A stretch of 64,000 nt of DNA from Siccirubricoccus sp. G192. GTDB taxonomy: Bacteria > Pseudomonadota > Alphaproteobacteria > Acetobacterales > Acetobacteraceae. The position numbers and the translations under genes were made by a program. The stretch is from the NCBI RefSeq assembly GCF_019084075.1, contig NZ_JAHREN010000001.1:3321501-3385500 (forward strand), read 5' to 3'. Below are positions 9,307 through 18,396 of the stretch, one piece after another. Below the pieces are notes generated by a model. The model worked only from the letters and a program-made list of their open reading frames with translations, did not search any database and was not told where the DNA came from. Every line of letters begins with the position of its first letter. The stretch's first letter is position 1.

Positions 9307-9849
9307 CTACGGCTTAGGCAACTTCAAGAGGATCGCGTTGAGCGTGCTCTCGATGGCGGCGATCCGATCCGCTTCGGGCGGAAGCGCGTCCTGAACGTAT
9401 TCATCGGCTGTCTGCTGCCATTTGGCGCCCTGCTTGTTCAGCCGCGGTTCCAGCACCTGGATCAATACGCCTTCGACTTCATCCAGCGCCTCTATATAGG
9501 ATAATGACGTGCGCGCATCCGGATTCTGTCTTGCCGAAAGCGTGCAGTTGGCATTGACATCTCGGAAGCCGAACCAAGAGAAATGGGTCCAACGATCGCG
9601 CAGATGGTCGTTTCGGTGATTGCGGAGGCGGGTGAACAGGTCGGCCGCCCCGAAGCCTGCCTGCCCGATATACACAGGGACGAACCCGGGTTCGTAGAGG
9701 ACGTAGATTCCAATTTGTTCCCGGAAGTCAACCGAGTCGGACGAACGAGCAGTTGCGCGCTTGCCACCCAACGATCCGCGATTTCCAGGTCCGCCCCAGT
9801 CGACCTTCTCCCGCACCCAGCGAAGTCCGTAGTTCTTGATGATGGCCAT
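9307..9849 (-). CDS. GIY-YIG nuclease-fold protein
   Basis: 180 residues. Residues about 45-75 hold IGIYVLYEPG and VYIGQAGFG, matching the GIY-x-YIG pair, followed by LFTRLRNHRND with the usual Arg of this fold. EALDEVEGVLIQVLEPRLN supplies the conserved Glu and Asn. The family includes homing, restriction and repair nucleases, and this one has no further domain to narrow the role. The ATG comes 2 bases after the valS TAA, so it is probably transcribed with valS, an unusual neighbour for this gene. Confidence 0.75.
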   Translation of the reverse strand: MAIIKNYGLRWVREKVDWGGPGNRGSLGGKRATARSSDSVDFREQIGIYVLYEPGFVPVYIGQAGFGAADLFTRLRNHRNDHLRDRWTHFSWFGFRDVNANCTLSARQNPDARTSLSYIEALDEVEGVLIQVLEPRLNKQGAKWQQTADEYVQDALPPEADRIAAIESTLNAILLKLPKP

Positions 9850-9851
9850 GA

Positions 9852-12551
9852 TTAACCCGCGATCCGGGCCAGTGCCGCGTCGAGCCGCGCCATCTCGGCC
9901 CGGGCCGCGGCAAGCCGCTCGCGGTTCTCCTCCACCACTTCCTCCTTCGCGCGGGTGACGAAATCGGCATTGGCCAGCTTGGCGGCGATCTTCTCGGCCT
10001 CGGCCGCCGCCTTGGCGCGTTCCCTGGCCAGCCGCGCGCGTTCGGCGCCGAGGTCGATCACCTCGGCCAGCGGCAGCATCACCGTTGCCTCGCCCACCAC
10101 GGCCTGCAGCACGCCTTTCGGCGCCTCGCCGGCCAGCGGCGTGATCCCGGTGATGCGACCGAGGCGACGGATGGCGTCGATCCAGCGGCCGGCGCGTGCC
10201 AGGCTCTCCGGCGCCGCGTCCTTCACCAGCAGCGGCGTGGTGATGGAGGGCGGCACATTCACCTCGGAGCGCACGGCGCGCACCTCGGAGATCAGGCGCA
10301 CCACCCAGTCCAGTTCCTCCCGCGCCGCCTCCGCCCCCGGCACCGCCACCGGCTGCGGCCACTCCGCGCGGATCAGGCTGCCTTCCGGCCCATAGCCGAA
10401 GCGCCCCCAAAGCTCCTCGGTCACGAAGGGCATGGAAGGGTGCAGCAGCCGCAGGATCACGCCCAGCACATGCTGCGCCGCGCCGCGGATCTCGTCCTTC
10501 TCCGCCCCGTCCGGGCCGTTCAGCATCGGCTTCGCGATTCCAGGAACCAGTCGCAGAAGACATTCCAGACGAAGCGGTAGCAGGCCCCCGCGTATTCGTC
10601 GAAGCGGAAGGCTTCCAGCGCCGCATCCGCCTCCGCCACCGCGCGGTTGGCCGCATCGATGATCCAGCGGGCCAGCGGCGCCTGCACCTGCCCGGGGTCG
10701 AAGCCCGGCTGCGGGGCGATGCCATTCACCTCGCAGAAGCGCGCCGCGTTCCAGAGCTTGGTGACGAAGCTGCGGTAGCTCTCCACCCTATTGCGGCCGA
10801 GCTTCACGTCGCGGCCCGGGCCGCTCAGCGCGCAGATGGTGAAGCGCAGCGCATCCGCGCCATAGGCATCGACCAGTTCCAGGGGGGTCCATGACGTTCC
10901 CCTTGGATTTCGACATCTTCTGGCCGCGCTCGTCGCGGACCAGGCCATGAATGCAGACCGTGCGGAAGGGCACCTCGCCCATGAAATGCAGGCCCATCAT
11001 CATCATCCGGGCGACCCAGAAGAAGATGATGTCGAAGCCCGTCACCAGCACGTCGGTCGGGTAGTATTTGGCGAGTTCGGGCGTCTGCTCCGGCCAGCCG
11101 AGCGTGCTGAAGGGCCAGAGGGCGCTGCTGAACCAGGTATCGAGCACGTCCTCGTCGCGGGTGAGTTCCACCTCGTGGCCAGATTGCGCGCGCGCGGCGG
11201 CCCGGGCCTCGGCCTCGGTCCGCTCGACGAAGACGCTGCCCTCCGGCCCGTACCAGGCCGGGATCTGGTGGCCCCACCACAATTGGCGGGAGATGCACCA
11301 GGGCTGGATGTCGCGCATCCAGGCGAAGAAGGTGTTCTCCCATTGCTTCGGCACGAAGACGGTGCGGCCGGTCTCGACAGCCTCGATGGCGGGCTCCGCC
11401 AGCGTCGCGGCATCGGCATACCACTGGATGGTGAGGCGCGGCTCCAGCGGCACGCCGCCGCGGTCGCCATGCGGCACCTGATGGGTATGCGGCTCGATCG
11501 CCTCGATCAGCCCGAGTTCCTGCAGCCGCGCGACGATGGCGCGGCGCGCGGCGAAGCGGTCCTGGCCGGCCAGGCCATGCACGAAACCGGGCTCCGCCAC
11601 GCCCTCCACGGCGCGGAGCGCGGGCGCGATCTCCTCCAGCCAGACCCGCGCCTCGGCATCCAGCACCGAGGGCATTTCCAGCCCGTGCCGCCGGCCGACC
11701 TCGAAATCGTTGAAGTCATGCGCCGGGGTGATCTTGACCGCGCCCGAGCCCTTCTCCGGGTCCGAATAGGCATCCGCGACCACCGGGATGCTGCGCCCGA
11801 CCAGCGGCAGGATCACCCGCTTGCCCACCAGATCGGCGAATCGCGCATCCTCCGGGTGAACGGCGACGGCGGTATCGCCCAGCATCGTCTCCGGCCGGGT
11901 GGTGGCCACCACCAGGAAGCGGCCGGGCTTGCCCTCCACCGGGTAGCGCAGATGCCAGAGGCTGCCCTTCACCTCGCGGCTCTCCACCTCGAGGTCGGAG
12001 ATCGCGGTCTGCAGCTTGGGGTCCCAATTCACCAGGCGCCGGTCGCGATAGATCAGCCCCTGCCGGTGGAGGGTGACGAAGACCTCCCGCACCGCGGCGG
12101 AAAGCCCCTCATCCATGGTGAAGCGCTCACGCTGCCAGTCGAGCGAGGCGCCGAGGCGGCGCAACTGGCGGGTGATGGTGCCACCCGATTCCGCCTTCCA
12201 GGCCCAGACCCGGTCGAGGAAGGCCTGGCGGCCCATGCCGCGCCGGTCCTGGTTGCCCTCGGCGGCCAGCAGCCGCTCCACCACCATCTGCGTGGCGATG
12301 CCGGCATGGTCCGTGCCGGGCTGCCAGAGCACATCGCGGCCCTGCATCCGTCGCCAGCGGACCAACGTGTCCTGCAAGGTGTTGTCCAGCGCATGGCCGA
12401 TATGCAGGCTGCCCGTCACGTTCGGTGGCGGGATCATGATGGTGAAGGGCCTGGCGGCGCTGCCGGGATCGGCGGCGAAGGCGCCTGATTGCTCCCAGCC
12501 CTGATAGAGCCGTGTCTCGAAGCTGCCCGGGGAAAGAGTTTTGTCCAGCAT
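9852..12551 (-). CDS. valS: Valyl-tRNA synthetase, two compensating frameshifts
   Basis: Class Ia synthetase charging tRNA-Val, with editing domain. Motifs: HIGHAL in the N-terminal part, editing-domain stretch [52 protein letters not shown] and the KMSKS loop QKMSKSKGN. The C-terminal coiled-coil arm ([16 protein letters not shown]) is present. Two indels split the frame: one surplus base in G6 at 10882-10887, just after KGNVMDP, and one missing base at the TT of 10538-10539. Correcting both gives 899 residues. The start [14 protein letters not shown] at 12551 was chosen by homology. Follows popZ. Confidence 0.94.
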
Positions 12552-12603
12552 GGGCGCATCCGTCCCCCGCGGCCCCCGCCCCGTCAAGGGGGGGCGCCGG
12601 GCG

Positions 12604-13212
12604 TCAGGACAGCGCCCGGCCCACCACCCGCTCGATCTCGGCGCGGACCAGGCGCTCCACCAGGGCCGGCAGATGCTGGTCGAGCCAGTCCTTGAGCAGC
12701 GGCCGCAACTCCTCTCGCACCACGTCCTCGATGGTCGGGCCGCCGCGGCTGACGGCGCTGCCGCGTTCCGCCGCGACGGTCCGCAGCAGATGCCCGACCG
12801 CAGCGCTGGCGGCGGCCGCCACGGCGGGGGCCAGCAGCGTGTCCGGGACCAGCGGCGCGGCGGTCTCCGGCGGCGAGGGGATTGCCGTTGGGGATGATGG
12901 TGGGGCCGATGGTGGGGCCGGCGGCGGAGCGATCGCCACGGCCCGGGGCGGCGGCTCGGGTGGGGCCGCGTCAGGCGCGGCCGGCTCGGGCGCTGGCGGC
13001 GGGCCGCCGCCGATCAGCATCTCGTCGGTCAGTTGCAGCGGCTCGGCATCGGCGGCGGGGTCCGGGCCAGGGCTGCCGCTGGCGGGCGTGGCGCCGGGCT
13101 CGTCCTCGTTCAGGATTCGCCGGATGGAGGCCAGGATATCCTCCATGCTCGGGTCGCCGCCGACCGGTGCGGGCGCGCCGGTGGCCGGCGGCTGTGGGCG
13201 TTCCTCGGCCAT
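12604..13212 (-). CDS. popZ: Polar organizing protein PopZ (DUF2497)
   Basis: PopZ self-assembles into a polar matrix that anchors ParB-bound centromeres and recruits cell-cycle factors in Alphaproteobacteria. The 202-residue protein has the family plan: an N-terminal binding helix ([17 protein letters not shown], about 22-38), a long Pro/Ala/Glu-rich disordered linker (about 39-140) and C-terminal oligomerisation helices ([19 protein letters not shown], then [18 protein letters not shown]). Its ATG overlaps the tolC stop as ATGA. The order pcm-tolC-popZ-valS is conserved in the class, which strengthens the call. Confidence 0.88.
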   Translation of the reverse strand: MAEERPQPPATGAPAPVGGDPSMEDILASIRRILNEDEPGATPASGSPGPDPAADAEPLQLTDEMLIGGGPPPAPEPAAPDAAPPEPPPRAVAIAPPPAPPSAPPSSPTAIPSPPETAAPLVPDTLLAPAVAAAASAAVGHLLRTVAAERGSAVSRGGPTIEDVVREELRPLLKDWLDQHLPALVERLVRAEIERVVGRALS

Positions 13213-14645
13213 CAGCGCCGCTCCGCGACATTCGAATAATCGCCAAGCCCGACCCAGCGGTTCCGCACCGCGTTGTAATAGGCCCGCATGTCATAGGCAT
13301 CGACCGCCAGGCCAAGATCCTGCGCGGTCAGCCGACCGATGGCCGAGGCCAGGATATAGGACTGGGACACCACCGTCGCCAGCGCCTGCACCAGGCTGGT
13401 GCGGGCGTTCAGCAATTCCTGCTCGGCGTTCAGCACATCGAGCGTGGTGCGGCTGCCGACGATCGCTTCCCGCTGCACGCCATCGAGCGCGATCTCGGCG
13501 GCACGGATCTGGGAGCGGGCCGAATCGACCTGCGCCTTGGAGCTTTGCAATTGCTCCCAGGCCTGGGTGGCCTGCTGGGTCGCGGTGCGGCGCTGGTCAT
13601 CCACCACCTGCCGGGCCTGCTGTGCCGACTGCCGCGCCTGCCGCACCGCGGAATATTCGGCGCCGCCCTGGTAGATCGGCACCGTCAGGCTGGCGATGAC
13701 CTGGCCGCCGGTCTGGCGGGTATGCTGCTGCAAGGCATTGTCGTTGCGGAAGGCCTGACCCTGCACGCTCACCTGCGGCAGCAACTGCGACATCTGGACA
13801 TCGATAAGGTCGCGGGCGCTGGCCTCGTCGAACAGCGCGGCCACCACATTGGGGTTGTTGGCGGCGGCGAGCTGCCCGGCCTCCACCCCGTTCCGCACCG
13901 GCGGGCGGAGCGGCTGCGGCGCCACCAGCCGCTGCGGCGCCAGGCCGACCAGCCGCTGGAAGGTGGCGCGCGAAATCTGCAGGTTGCCCTCGGCCTGGGA
14001 GCGGGCGGACCGGGCGCCGGCCAGCCGGCTTTCCGCCTGCGCCACATCGGTGCGGGTGATCTCGCCCACCCGGAAGCGCTCATTGGTGGCGCGCAACTGC
14101 TCGGTCAGCACCTGCTCGTTGTTGATGTTGAGCCGCAGCAGCTCCTGGTCCCGGATGACCGCGACATAGGCATTGACGGTGTCCCCCAGCACCTGCTGCT
14201 CGCTCGCCAGCAGCCGGGCGCGCTGCGAGAGCACCTGGTTCTCCGCCCGGCGGGTGGAGGCCACCGTGCGGCCGCCGCGGAAGACCGGCTGGGTGATGGT
14301 GACGCTGTTCTGGAAGGTGCCGCGCTCGGTGTGGGTGGTGACACCGAATTGCTGCCCGAACTGGTCGCGGGCCAACTGCCTGGTGCGGGAATCGGCGGCG
14401 CCGGCGCTGCTGGCGATGGAGACGGTCGGGCGCCAGCCGGCAAGCGCCTGCGGCACGTTCTCGTCCACTGCGCGCAATTGGGCGCGGGCCGCCAGCAGCG
14501 AGGGGTTGTTGGCATAAGCCTGGGACATCGCCTCCGCCAGCGACTGCGAATGGGCCCGGGGGGCGGCCGCGAACAGGGCAACCGGGACCGCCAGGGCGAG
14601 GCCGACGCTCCAGGGGCGGGCCAGGGCGAGGTGAAACAACGTCAT
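13212..14645 (-). CDS. tolC: TolC-family outer-membrane efflux channel
   Basis: Outer-membrane exit duct for type I secretion and RND-type efflux. About 477 residues: a signal peptide (MTLFHLALARPWSVGLALAV, cleaved near AHSQS), then two OEP repeats with long coiled-coil helices. The first begins LAEAMSQAYANNPSLLAAR. Typical phrases are ITQPVFRGGRT, FRVGEITRTDVAQAESRLA, LTVPIYQGGAEYSAVRQA and TLDVLNAEQELLNAR. The start at 14645 has AAGGACC upstream; in-frame ATGs further out would extend the signal peptide unnaturally. No efflux pump genes are adjacent. Confidence 0.93.
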   Translation of the reverse strand: MTLFHLALARPWSVGLALAVPVALFAAAPRAHSQSLAEAMSQAYANNPSLLAARAQLRAVDENVPQALAGWRPTVSIASSAGAADSRTRQLARDQFGQQFGVTTHTERGTFQNSVTITQPVFRGGRTVASTRRAENQVLSQRARLLASEQQVLGDTVNAYVAVIRDQELLRLNINNEQVLTEQLRATNERFRVGEITRTDVAQAESRLAGARSARSQAEGNLQISRATFQRLVGLAPQRLVAPQPLRPPVRNGVEAGQLAAANNPNVVAALFDEASARDLIDVQMSQLLPQVSVQGQAFRNDNALQQHTRQTGGQVIASLTVPIYQGGAEYSAVRQARQSAQQARQVVDDQRRTATQQATQAWEQLQSSKAQVDSARSQIRAAEIALDGVQREAIVGSRTTLDVLNAEQELLNARTSLVQALATVVSQSYILASAIGRLTAQDLGLAVDAYDMRAYYNAVRNRWVGLGDYSNVAERR

Positions 14646-14816
14646 CTTGGCCAGGTCCTTCCGTCGCGACGGAGCCCGCACCATGGCACGCCTACCCCCC
14701 CTGCCGGGCCGGAAGCCGGTCCGTGGCGAGGCTGGCGGTGCCGGGGCGGCTCCGCGCTTCAACTTCTCAGGGGGAGAATAGCGCGTCCCCGGCCCGCGCC
14801 AACGCCTTCATTGACA

Positions 14817-14841
14817 GGCGGCCATTACATACCCGGCCGCC
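14817..14841. promoter_or_regulatory. Inverted repeat between pcm and tolC
   Basis: GGCGGCC (14817-14823) and GGCCGCC (14835-14841) form a 7-bp inverted repeat around an AT-rich 11-base centre. It sits in the 239-bp gap upstream of tolC and past the pcm stop. It may be a terminator for pcm or an operator for tolC; the sequence does not decide. Confidence 0.35.
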
Positions 14842-14884
14842 GTGCTCCATGGAACACGGCGCCCTGCCGGATCATGCAGGCGCT

Positions 14885-15541
14885 TCAGAAGACAAAACCC
14901 GGGGCCGGGGCGAAGGCCGGCAGGGCGGGGGTGGCACAGTCGAAGACCGGCGTAACGGTGAAGCTGCAGCCGATCCGGCGGCCGAGCACCGCCGATCCCT
15001 GACGGTTGCCGCGGCCGAGCACGGCAACCAGCCTGCCGCCTTCCGCGAGCTGGGCGGAGAGGGTTTCCGGCACTTCCGGCACCTCGCCCTCGATCAGCAC
15101 GATGTCGAAGGGTGCGGCCGCGGCGAAGCCCTCGGCGCAGCGTCCGGCTTCCAGCCGCACGGCGCCAGCCGGCAGGCAGGCGGCCAGCGCCTCGCGGGCC
15201 AGGGTGGCCAGCGCCGCATCCTCCTCCAGCGCCGTCACCCGGGCACCGGCATGGGCAAGCACGGCGGCGCCGTAGCCGGTGCCGGCGCAGACCACCAGTG
15301 CCCGGTCGCCCGGCCGCACCGCGGCAAGCTGCGCCAGGCGGCCGAGCACCATCGGCTCCAGCATCGCCCGGCCGCCGGAGAGCGGGACATCCTCATCGGT
15401 ATAGGCACGGGCGCGCAGCGAGGGCGGCAGGAATCGCTCCCGCGGCAATTCCCGCATCGCGTCCAGCACGCGCGGGTCGCTCACCTTGTTCGGACGCAAC
15501 TGCCCATCCACCATGCGCTGCCGCGCATCTGCGTAGTCCAT
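14885..15541 (-). CDS. pcm: Protein-L-isoaspartate O-methyltransferase family protein
   Basis: 218-residue SAM-dependent methyltransferase of the PIMT family, which in the classical case methylates isoaspartyl residues to start protein repair. Motifs: QMRPNKV-like start (VDGQLRPNKVSDPRVLDAM), RERFLPP, the SAM-binding loop VVCAGTGYGAAVLA, and ALEEDAALATLA for ribose binding. Members next to tolC in Alphaproteobacteria are usually annotated this way, though many lack proof of repair activity. First gene of the leftward pcm-tolC-popZ-valS run. Confidence 0.85.
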   Translation of the reverse strand: MDYADARQRMVDGQLRPNKVSDPRVLDAMRELPRERFLPPSLRARAYTDEDVPLSGGRAMLEPMVLGRLAQLAAVRPGDRALVVCAGTGYGAAVLAHAGARVTALEEDAALATLAREALAACLPAGAVRLEAGRCAEGFAAAAPFDIVLIEGEVPEVPETLSAQLAEGGRLVAVLGRGNRQGSAVLGRRIGCSFTVTPVFDCATPALPAFAPAPGFVF

Positions 15542-15665
15542 GAAGCCAAACCTCCGGAGGCGGTGGCGTTATAGGGGCCGAGCCGGCCCGGCGCCAAGCG
15601 GGCGGATGGGTGCCGCGCTTGACCTCACGCCGCGCCGGCCCGATAGAGGGGCCCCGCCGCAGGGT

Positions 15666-15739
15666 GGTCCGGTGGCCGAGTGGTCAGGCAAGGGTCTGCA
15701 AAACCCTCTACGGCGGTTCAATTCCGCCCCGGACCTCCA
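15666..15739 (+). tRNA. tRNA-Cys (GCA)
   Basis: 74 nt with encoded CCA. Acceptor stem GGTCCGG/CCGGACC, D-arm GCC-GAGTGGTCA-GGC, anticodon stem AGGGT/ACCCT around loop CTGCAAA (anticodon GCA), T-arm GGCGG/CCGCC with TTCAATT loop, discriminator U. All stems pair perfectly. Confidence 0.97.
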
Positions 15740-15818
15740 GCGGCTAGGGAGGGCTGGTTGAAATCGGCCCCTTCCTTCGGCGGCGGCATGTTGCTATAGC
15801 CCCGCCCGGCATGGCTGA

Positions 15819-15893
15819 TCCGGCGTGGCGCAGCGGTAGCGCAGCGGACTGTTAATCCGTTGGTCGTTGGTTCGAATCCAACCGCCGGAGCCA
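15819..15893 (+). tRNA. tRNA-Asn (GTT)
   Basis: 75 nt with encoded CCA. Acceptor TCCGGCG/CGCCGGA, anticodon stem GCGGA/TCCGT around loop CTGTTAA (anticodon GTT), T-arm GTTGG/CCAAC with TTCGAAT, discriminator G. It lies 79 bp after tRNA-Cys in the same direction. Confidence 0.97.
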
Positions 15894-16237
15894 TTTGCGC
15901 CCGAAGCATTTGAAACCGCGAGTAGTCCTACACGGTCAAAGCGAAAGCCGCGATTGCGTGTTTCGTCCCCGCATCACGCCAAACCGACGCATCTCCACTT
16001 GCATAGGCGCTTGCCCCAAGTGGCATGCGCGACGTGACAGTGAGCCTCGATCTCTCGGGCACCTCCTCCTCCGAGCATCGGGACGCCCAAAGAAGCGGGT
16101 CAACTTCATGGCCAGTTGGGGGACAGTCTGAATGGCGGTTTCTTACAACCGTTAGTTATATCAACCTTGCGTGAAAGCGCCTGTGGCGTGATACTTGCGG
16201 AGTCCCGCAATCCTGTTGGGGCCCCTGGGAAGCCGTC

Positions 16238-16312
16238 ATGAGCGCCACCGTCCCCGAAGCTGCTTCCGCCGCCACCGCCGCATCCATATTTGGGGCGGGA
16301 GCAGGCGCATGA
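16238..16312 (+). CDS. Possible 24-residue leader peptide ORF
   Basis: Small frame reading MSATVPEAASAATAASIFGAG and ending GA, rich in Ala. Its TGA overlaps the ATG of the next frame (ATGA at 16309-16312), the arrangement of translationally coupled genes. There is no homology I recognise. Listed only because of the coupling; chance is a serious alternative. Confidence 0.2.
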   Translation: MSATVPEAASAATAASIFGAGAGA

Positions 16313-16608
16313 ACGCGATTTCGCCCTGCATCGACCTGGAGGCTGGCATCCGCCAGACGGCGAGCACCTTGGATAAGGTTGGAAGCGGCCTTCAGGCGAA
16401 GGTCAAGGCCGGCCTGAGAGTCGATGCCGAGACGCACCACGATACCCGCAAGACGTGGTGGCTCTGCGTTTGGGGGCAAACAGCCGGCGAGCGGAGTGCA
16501 GGCCGTACCCGTCTCAGCGAGATTGCGACCCGCTTCGGAACAGACGTCGATGCTTTGGTAGCCGCTTGTGGATTGAGCGCGTCGGTGCTGGAGCAGGCAC
16601 AGGAGTAG
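16309..16608 (+). CDS. Hypothetical 99-residue protein
   Basis: The frame begins MNAISPCIDLEAGIRQTAST and is hydrophilic with predicted helices. The C-terminal part (RLSEIATRFGTDVDALVAAC) has the rhythm of a small helix-turn-helix or LysM-like unit, but this is weak. GGGAGCAGG lies upstream of the ATG. Composition is normal for the region. An open antisense frame covers the same bases (16156-16692), so coding on this strand is not certain. No family recognised. Confidence 0.35.
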   Translation: MNAISPCIDLEAGIRQTASTLDKVGSGLQAKVKAGLRVDAETHHDTRKTWWLCVWGQTAGERSAGRTRLSEIATRFGTDVDALVAACGLSASVLEQAQE

Positions 16609-17112
16609 CTCTCGCGGAAATCCTGGCGCCTTCCTGCTACGGCATGTTGCGGCGGCCCGGCCTCGCGGCATCCCGGCGGCGCAGAGACTCACACGGTCAT
16701 GAGCCGCCTGCCGAGGAGTGCCGCTCTACACCACCCACCCGGGACAGGATCGCCGCCCAGGTCCGCCCGCCATTCTGGCCTGGAGCGTTAACCTGTAAGA
16801 ATCTTCGACATCATGCCGCCGCTCCGGCGCAGTTCAACCCAGTTCGGATCGCCCATGGCACCTGGCCGGTACCGTCCGGCCCGTGGCGATGCCAAATGTC
16901 CCAGTAGCGAGGAGCAGAGGGCCGAAAACCGGAAAATTAATAGGCTGAAAATAGAAACAGCAGTCAATATATCGCTCCGTTGGTTCATACAGGTGCACTT
17001 CCATAAATCACGCTGAGTCGAACGGTATCCCGGCCAGTCCGCGCCGGTGGATTCGTTTCATAATCTTGCGTCGGCGGGCTTTACAGTCCTGTGGCCCGGC
17101 TCAAGGAACGGA

Positions 17113-17131
17113 TGTCATCCTGACGCTGACA
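17113..17131. promoter_or_regulatory. Candidate upstream activator site TGTCA-N9-TGACA
   Basis: A symmetric pair TGTCA (17113-17117) and TGACA (17127-17131) with centres 14 bases apart. It lies about 160 bp upstream of the sigma-54 promoter at 17287, the usual distance for a bacterial enhancer-binding protein. No other gene is near. The assignment is inference from spacing and symmetry. Confidence 0.35.
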
Positions 17132-17286
17132 AGCCCAGCCGGACGGTAGCGCACCAGGCAGTGATGGATCGCCCTGCCACGATAGGCGCTGCAACACCTT
17201 GATTCAACAGCATAAATCGGCGCGATAGGCCGAAGGGCACGAACCCGGGCCGAAGATCCGCGCGGCCGATGCGGAAGCGGCCAGAC

Positions 17287-17304
17287 TTGGCACGCGGCTT
17301 GCTT
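17287..17304 (+). promoter_or_regulatory. Sigma-54 (RpoN) promoter, -24/-12 type
   Basis: TTGGCACG-CGGC-TTGCT matches the RpoN consensus YTGGCACG-N4-TTGCW at every position, with GG at 17289-17290 and GC at 17301-17302. Transcription would start near 17314, about 43 bp before the ATG of the PEP-CTERM gene, which has its own ribosome-binding site. PEP-CTERM/exosortase systems are known to be associated with RpoN and the PrsK-PrsR regulators, which fits. Confidence 0.85.
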
Positions 17305-17356
17305 CTCCCTGCATGGCGATTGGCTCCCGGCCGGCGCCCTTCATCAGGAGGAAGAC

Positions 17357-18033
17357 ATGCAGATCAGATCTGCCCTGCTAGCGACCTGCGCAGCGGCCGC
17401 ACTCAGCCTCACCCTGGGCATGGGCTCCGCCGCGGCGATCCCGCTTGCCAACACGCCCATAACGGTGGGTCCGATCAGCTCGGGGGGGCAACACCTTCTC
17501 GAATATCGGCTGCGTCCTCACCTTTGGCGGCACCCTGGCCTTCCCGAATAACTGCGACCAGATCCAGGCCACGAGCACCGGCGGCAACCTGAACATCGCC
17601 TCCGGCTTCACCGCCGCCTTCGGGGCCTTCGACGATGCCCTGATCACCTATACGGTGACCAGCGCAACCCCGATCACCGAGGTCGACCTGAACTTCAATG
17701 GCAGCTTCCTCGGCCTTGCCATCTCCTCGGTCACCGAGACCATCTGGACCGATGCCACCAAGTCGACTTTCGTCCGCCAGTTGGAAGTCAGCTGCAGCGT
17801 GCTCGGCTGCGATCGGTCCGAAATAATCCCGCTCGGTGCCGGCTACACCAGCCTGTATGTGGAGAAGGACATCAACGTCTCCGCGACGGTCCTGGGGGGG
17901 GGCTCAGATCAGCACTATTGGGCAATCCTTCCACTCCACCCCTGTCCCCGAGCCGGCCTCCCTGGCCCTGTTCGGCATGGGTCTGCTCGGCCTCGGTCTG
18001 GCCAAGCGGCGCCAGGCTGCGAAGGCGGCCTGA
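17357..18033 (+). CDS. PEP-CTERM sorting-domain protein, two frameshifts
   Basis: Exported protein with an N-terminal signal peptide (MQIRSALLATCAAAALSLTL, cleaved after SAAA), a mostly beta-type central region and a C-terminal sorting signal: VPEPASLALFGMGLLGLGLA followed by KRRQ. This is the target of exosortase, which cuts at the PEP motif during export to the surface. Two indels break the frame, one surplus G in G7 (17482-17488) and one in G9 (17894-17902). Correcting both gives 224 residues. AGGAGGAAG precedes the ATG. No exosortase or polysaccharide genes are in the window, so the processing machinery is elsewhere. Function of the mature part unknown. Confidence 0.88.
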
Positions 18034-18057
18034 GCCGCACTGTCGCAAAACCTTACA

Positions 18058-18082
18058 GGGCGGCCCACGGAGCGGGCCGCCC
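18058..18082 (+). terminator. Hairpin after the PEP-CTERM gene
   Basis: Perfect 9-bp stem GGGCGGCCC (18058-18066) with GGGCCGCCC (18074-18082), loop ACGGAGC, starting 25 bases after the stop codon. No T-tract follows. Confidence 0.6.
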
Positions 18083-18396
18083 AGATGCGGCAACGCTGTT
18101 CATGACCCAGGACCACCCCGGCCGGTAGGGCATGCCAAGATCCCCGTTGCGGGCCACTTTGCCCGCGACGGTGGACGGCCAGAGGCAATGACCACCGGCC
18201 ATTTGCTGCCGGCTGGCCGTGGGAGCTTCATTTGCTGCCCAGAAGCGCCACCGGCACTTCGAGCAATCAGGCATGGTGGTTCGGCCTCCGGTTTCGGCTG
18301 AAACGCACCTGACTCTGCTTCGCCCGGTCATTCAGCGGCCCAGACGCACGCCTGACCGGTCGGGTTTCGCCTTCGCGCCTCCGAGTGGCACATCCA
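18083..18396. other. Intergenic stretch between convergent genes
   Basis: About 310 bp between the PEP-CTERM hairpin and the stop of the leftward PhnM-like gene. I see no convincing coding frame, RNA or repeat in it. Confidence 0.4.

Larger units (their letters stand above)
15894..17286. other. Gene-poor stretch downstream of tRNA-Asn
   Basis: About 1.4 kb with no recognisable gene. It includes an AT-richer patch (about 16920-17010) unlike the flanks, and two small overlapping frames (16238-16608, listed separately). I looked for a second copy of the tRNA-Asn 3' end and for an integrase and found neither. It could be a worn-out insertion at the tRNA locus or simply non-coding sequence. Confidence 0.4.

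Noticed and set aside
10947..12488. A 513-codon plus-strand frame opposite valS
   Set aside because: Mirror frame of valS caused by high third-position GC; no motifs or start context.
15718..15909. A 63-codon minus-strand frame with VGFEPTTNGLTVRCATAA
   Set aside because: It is the antisense reading of tRNA-Asn, a well-known source of false protein annotations.
15894..17286. Genomic island integrated at tRNA-Asn
   Set aside because: No duplicated tRNA end and no integrase; kept only as an unexplained gene-poor stretch.
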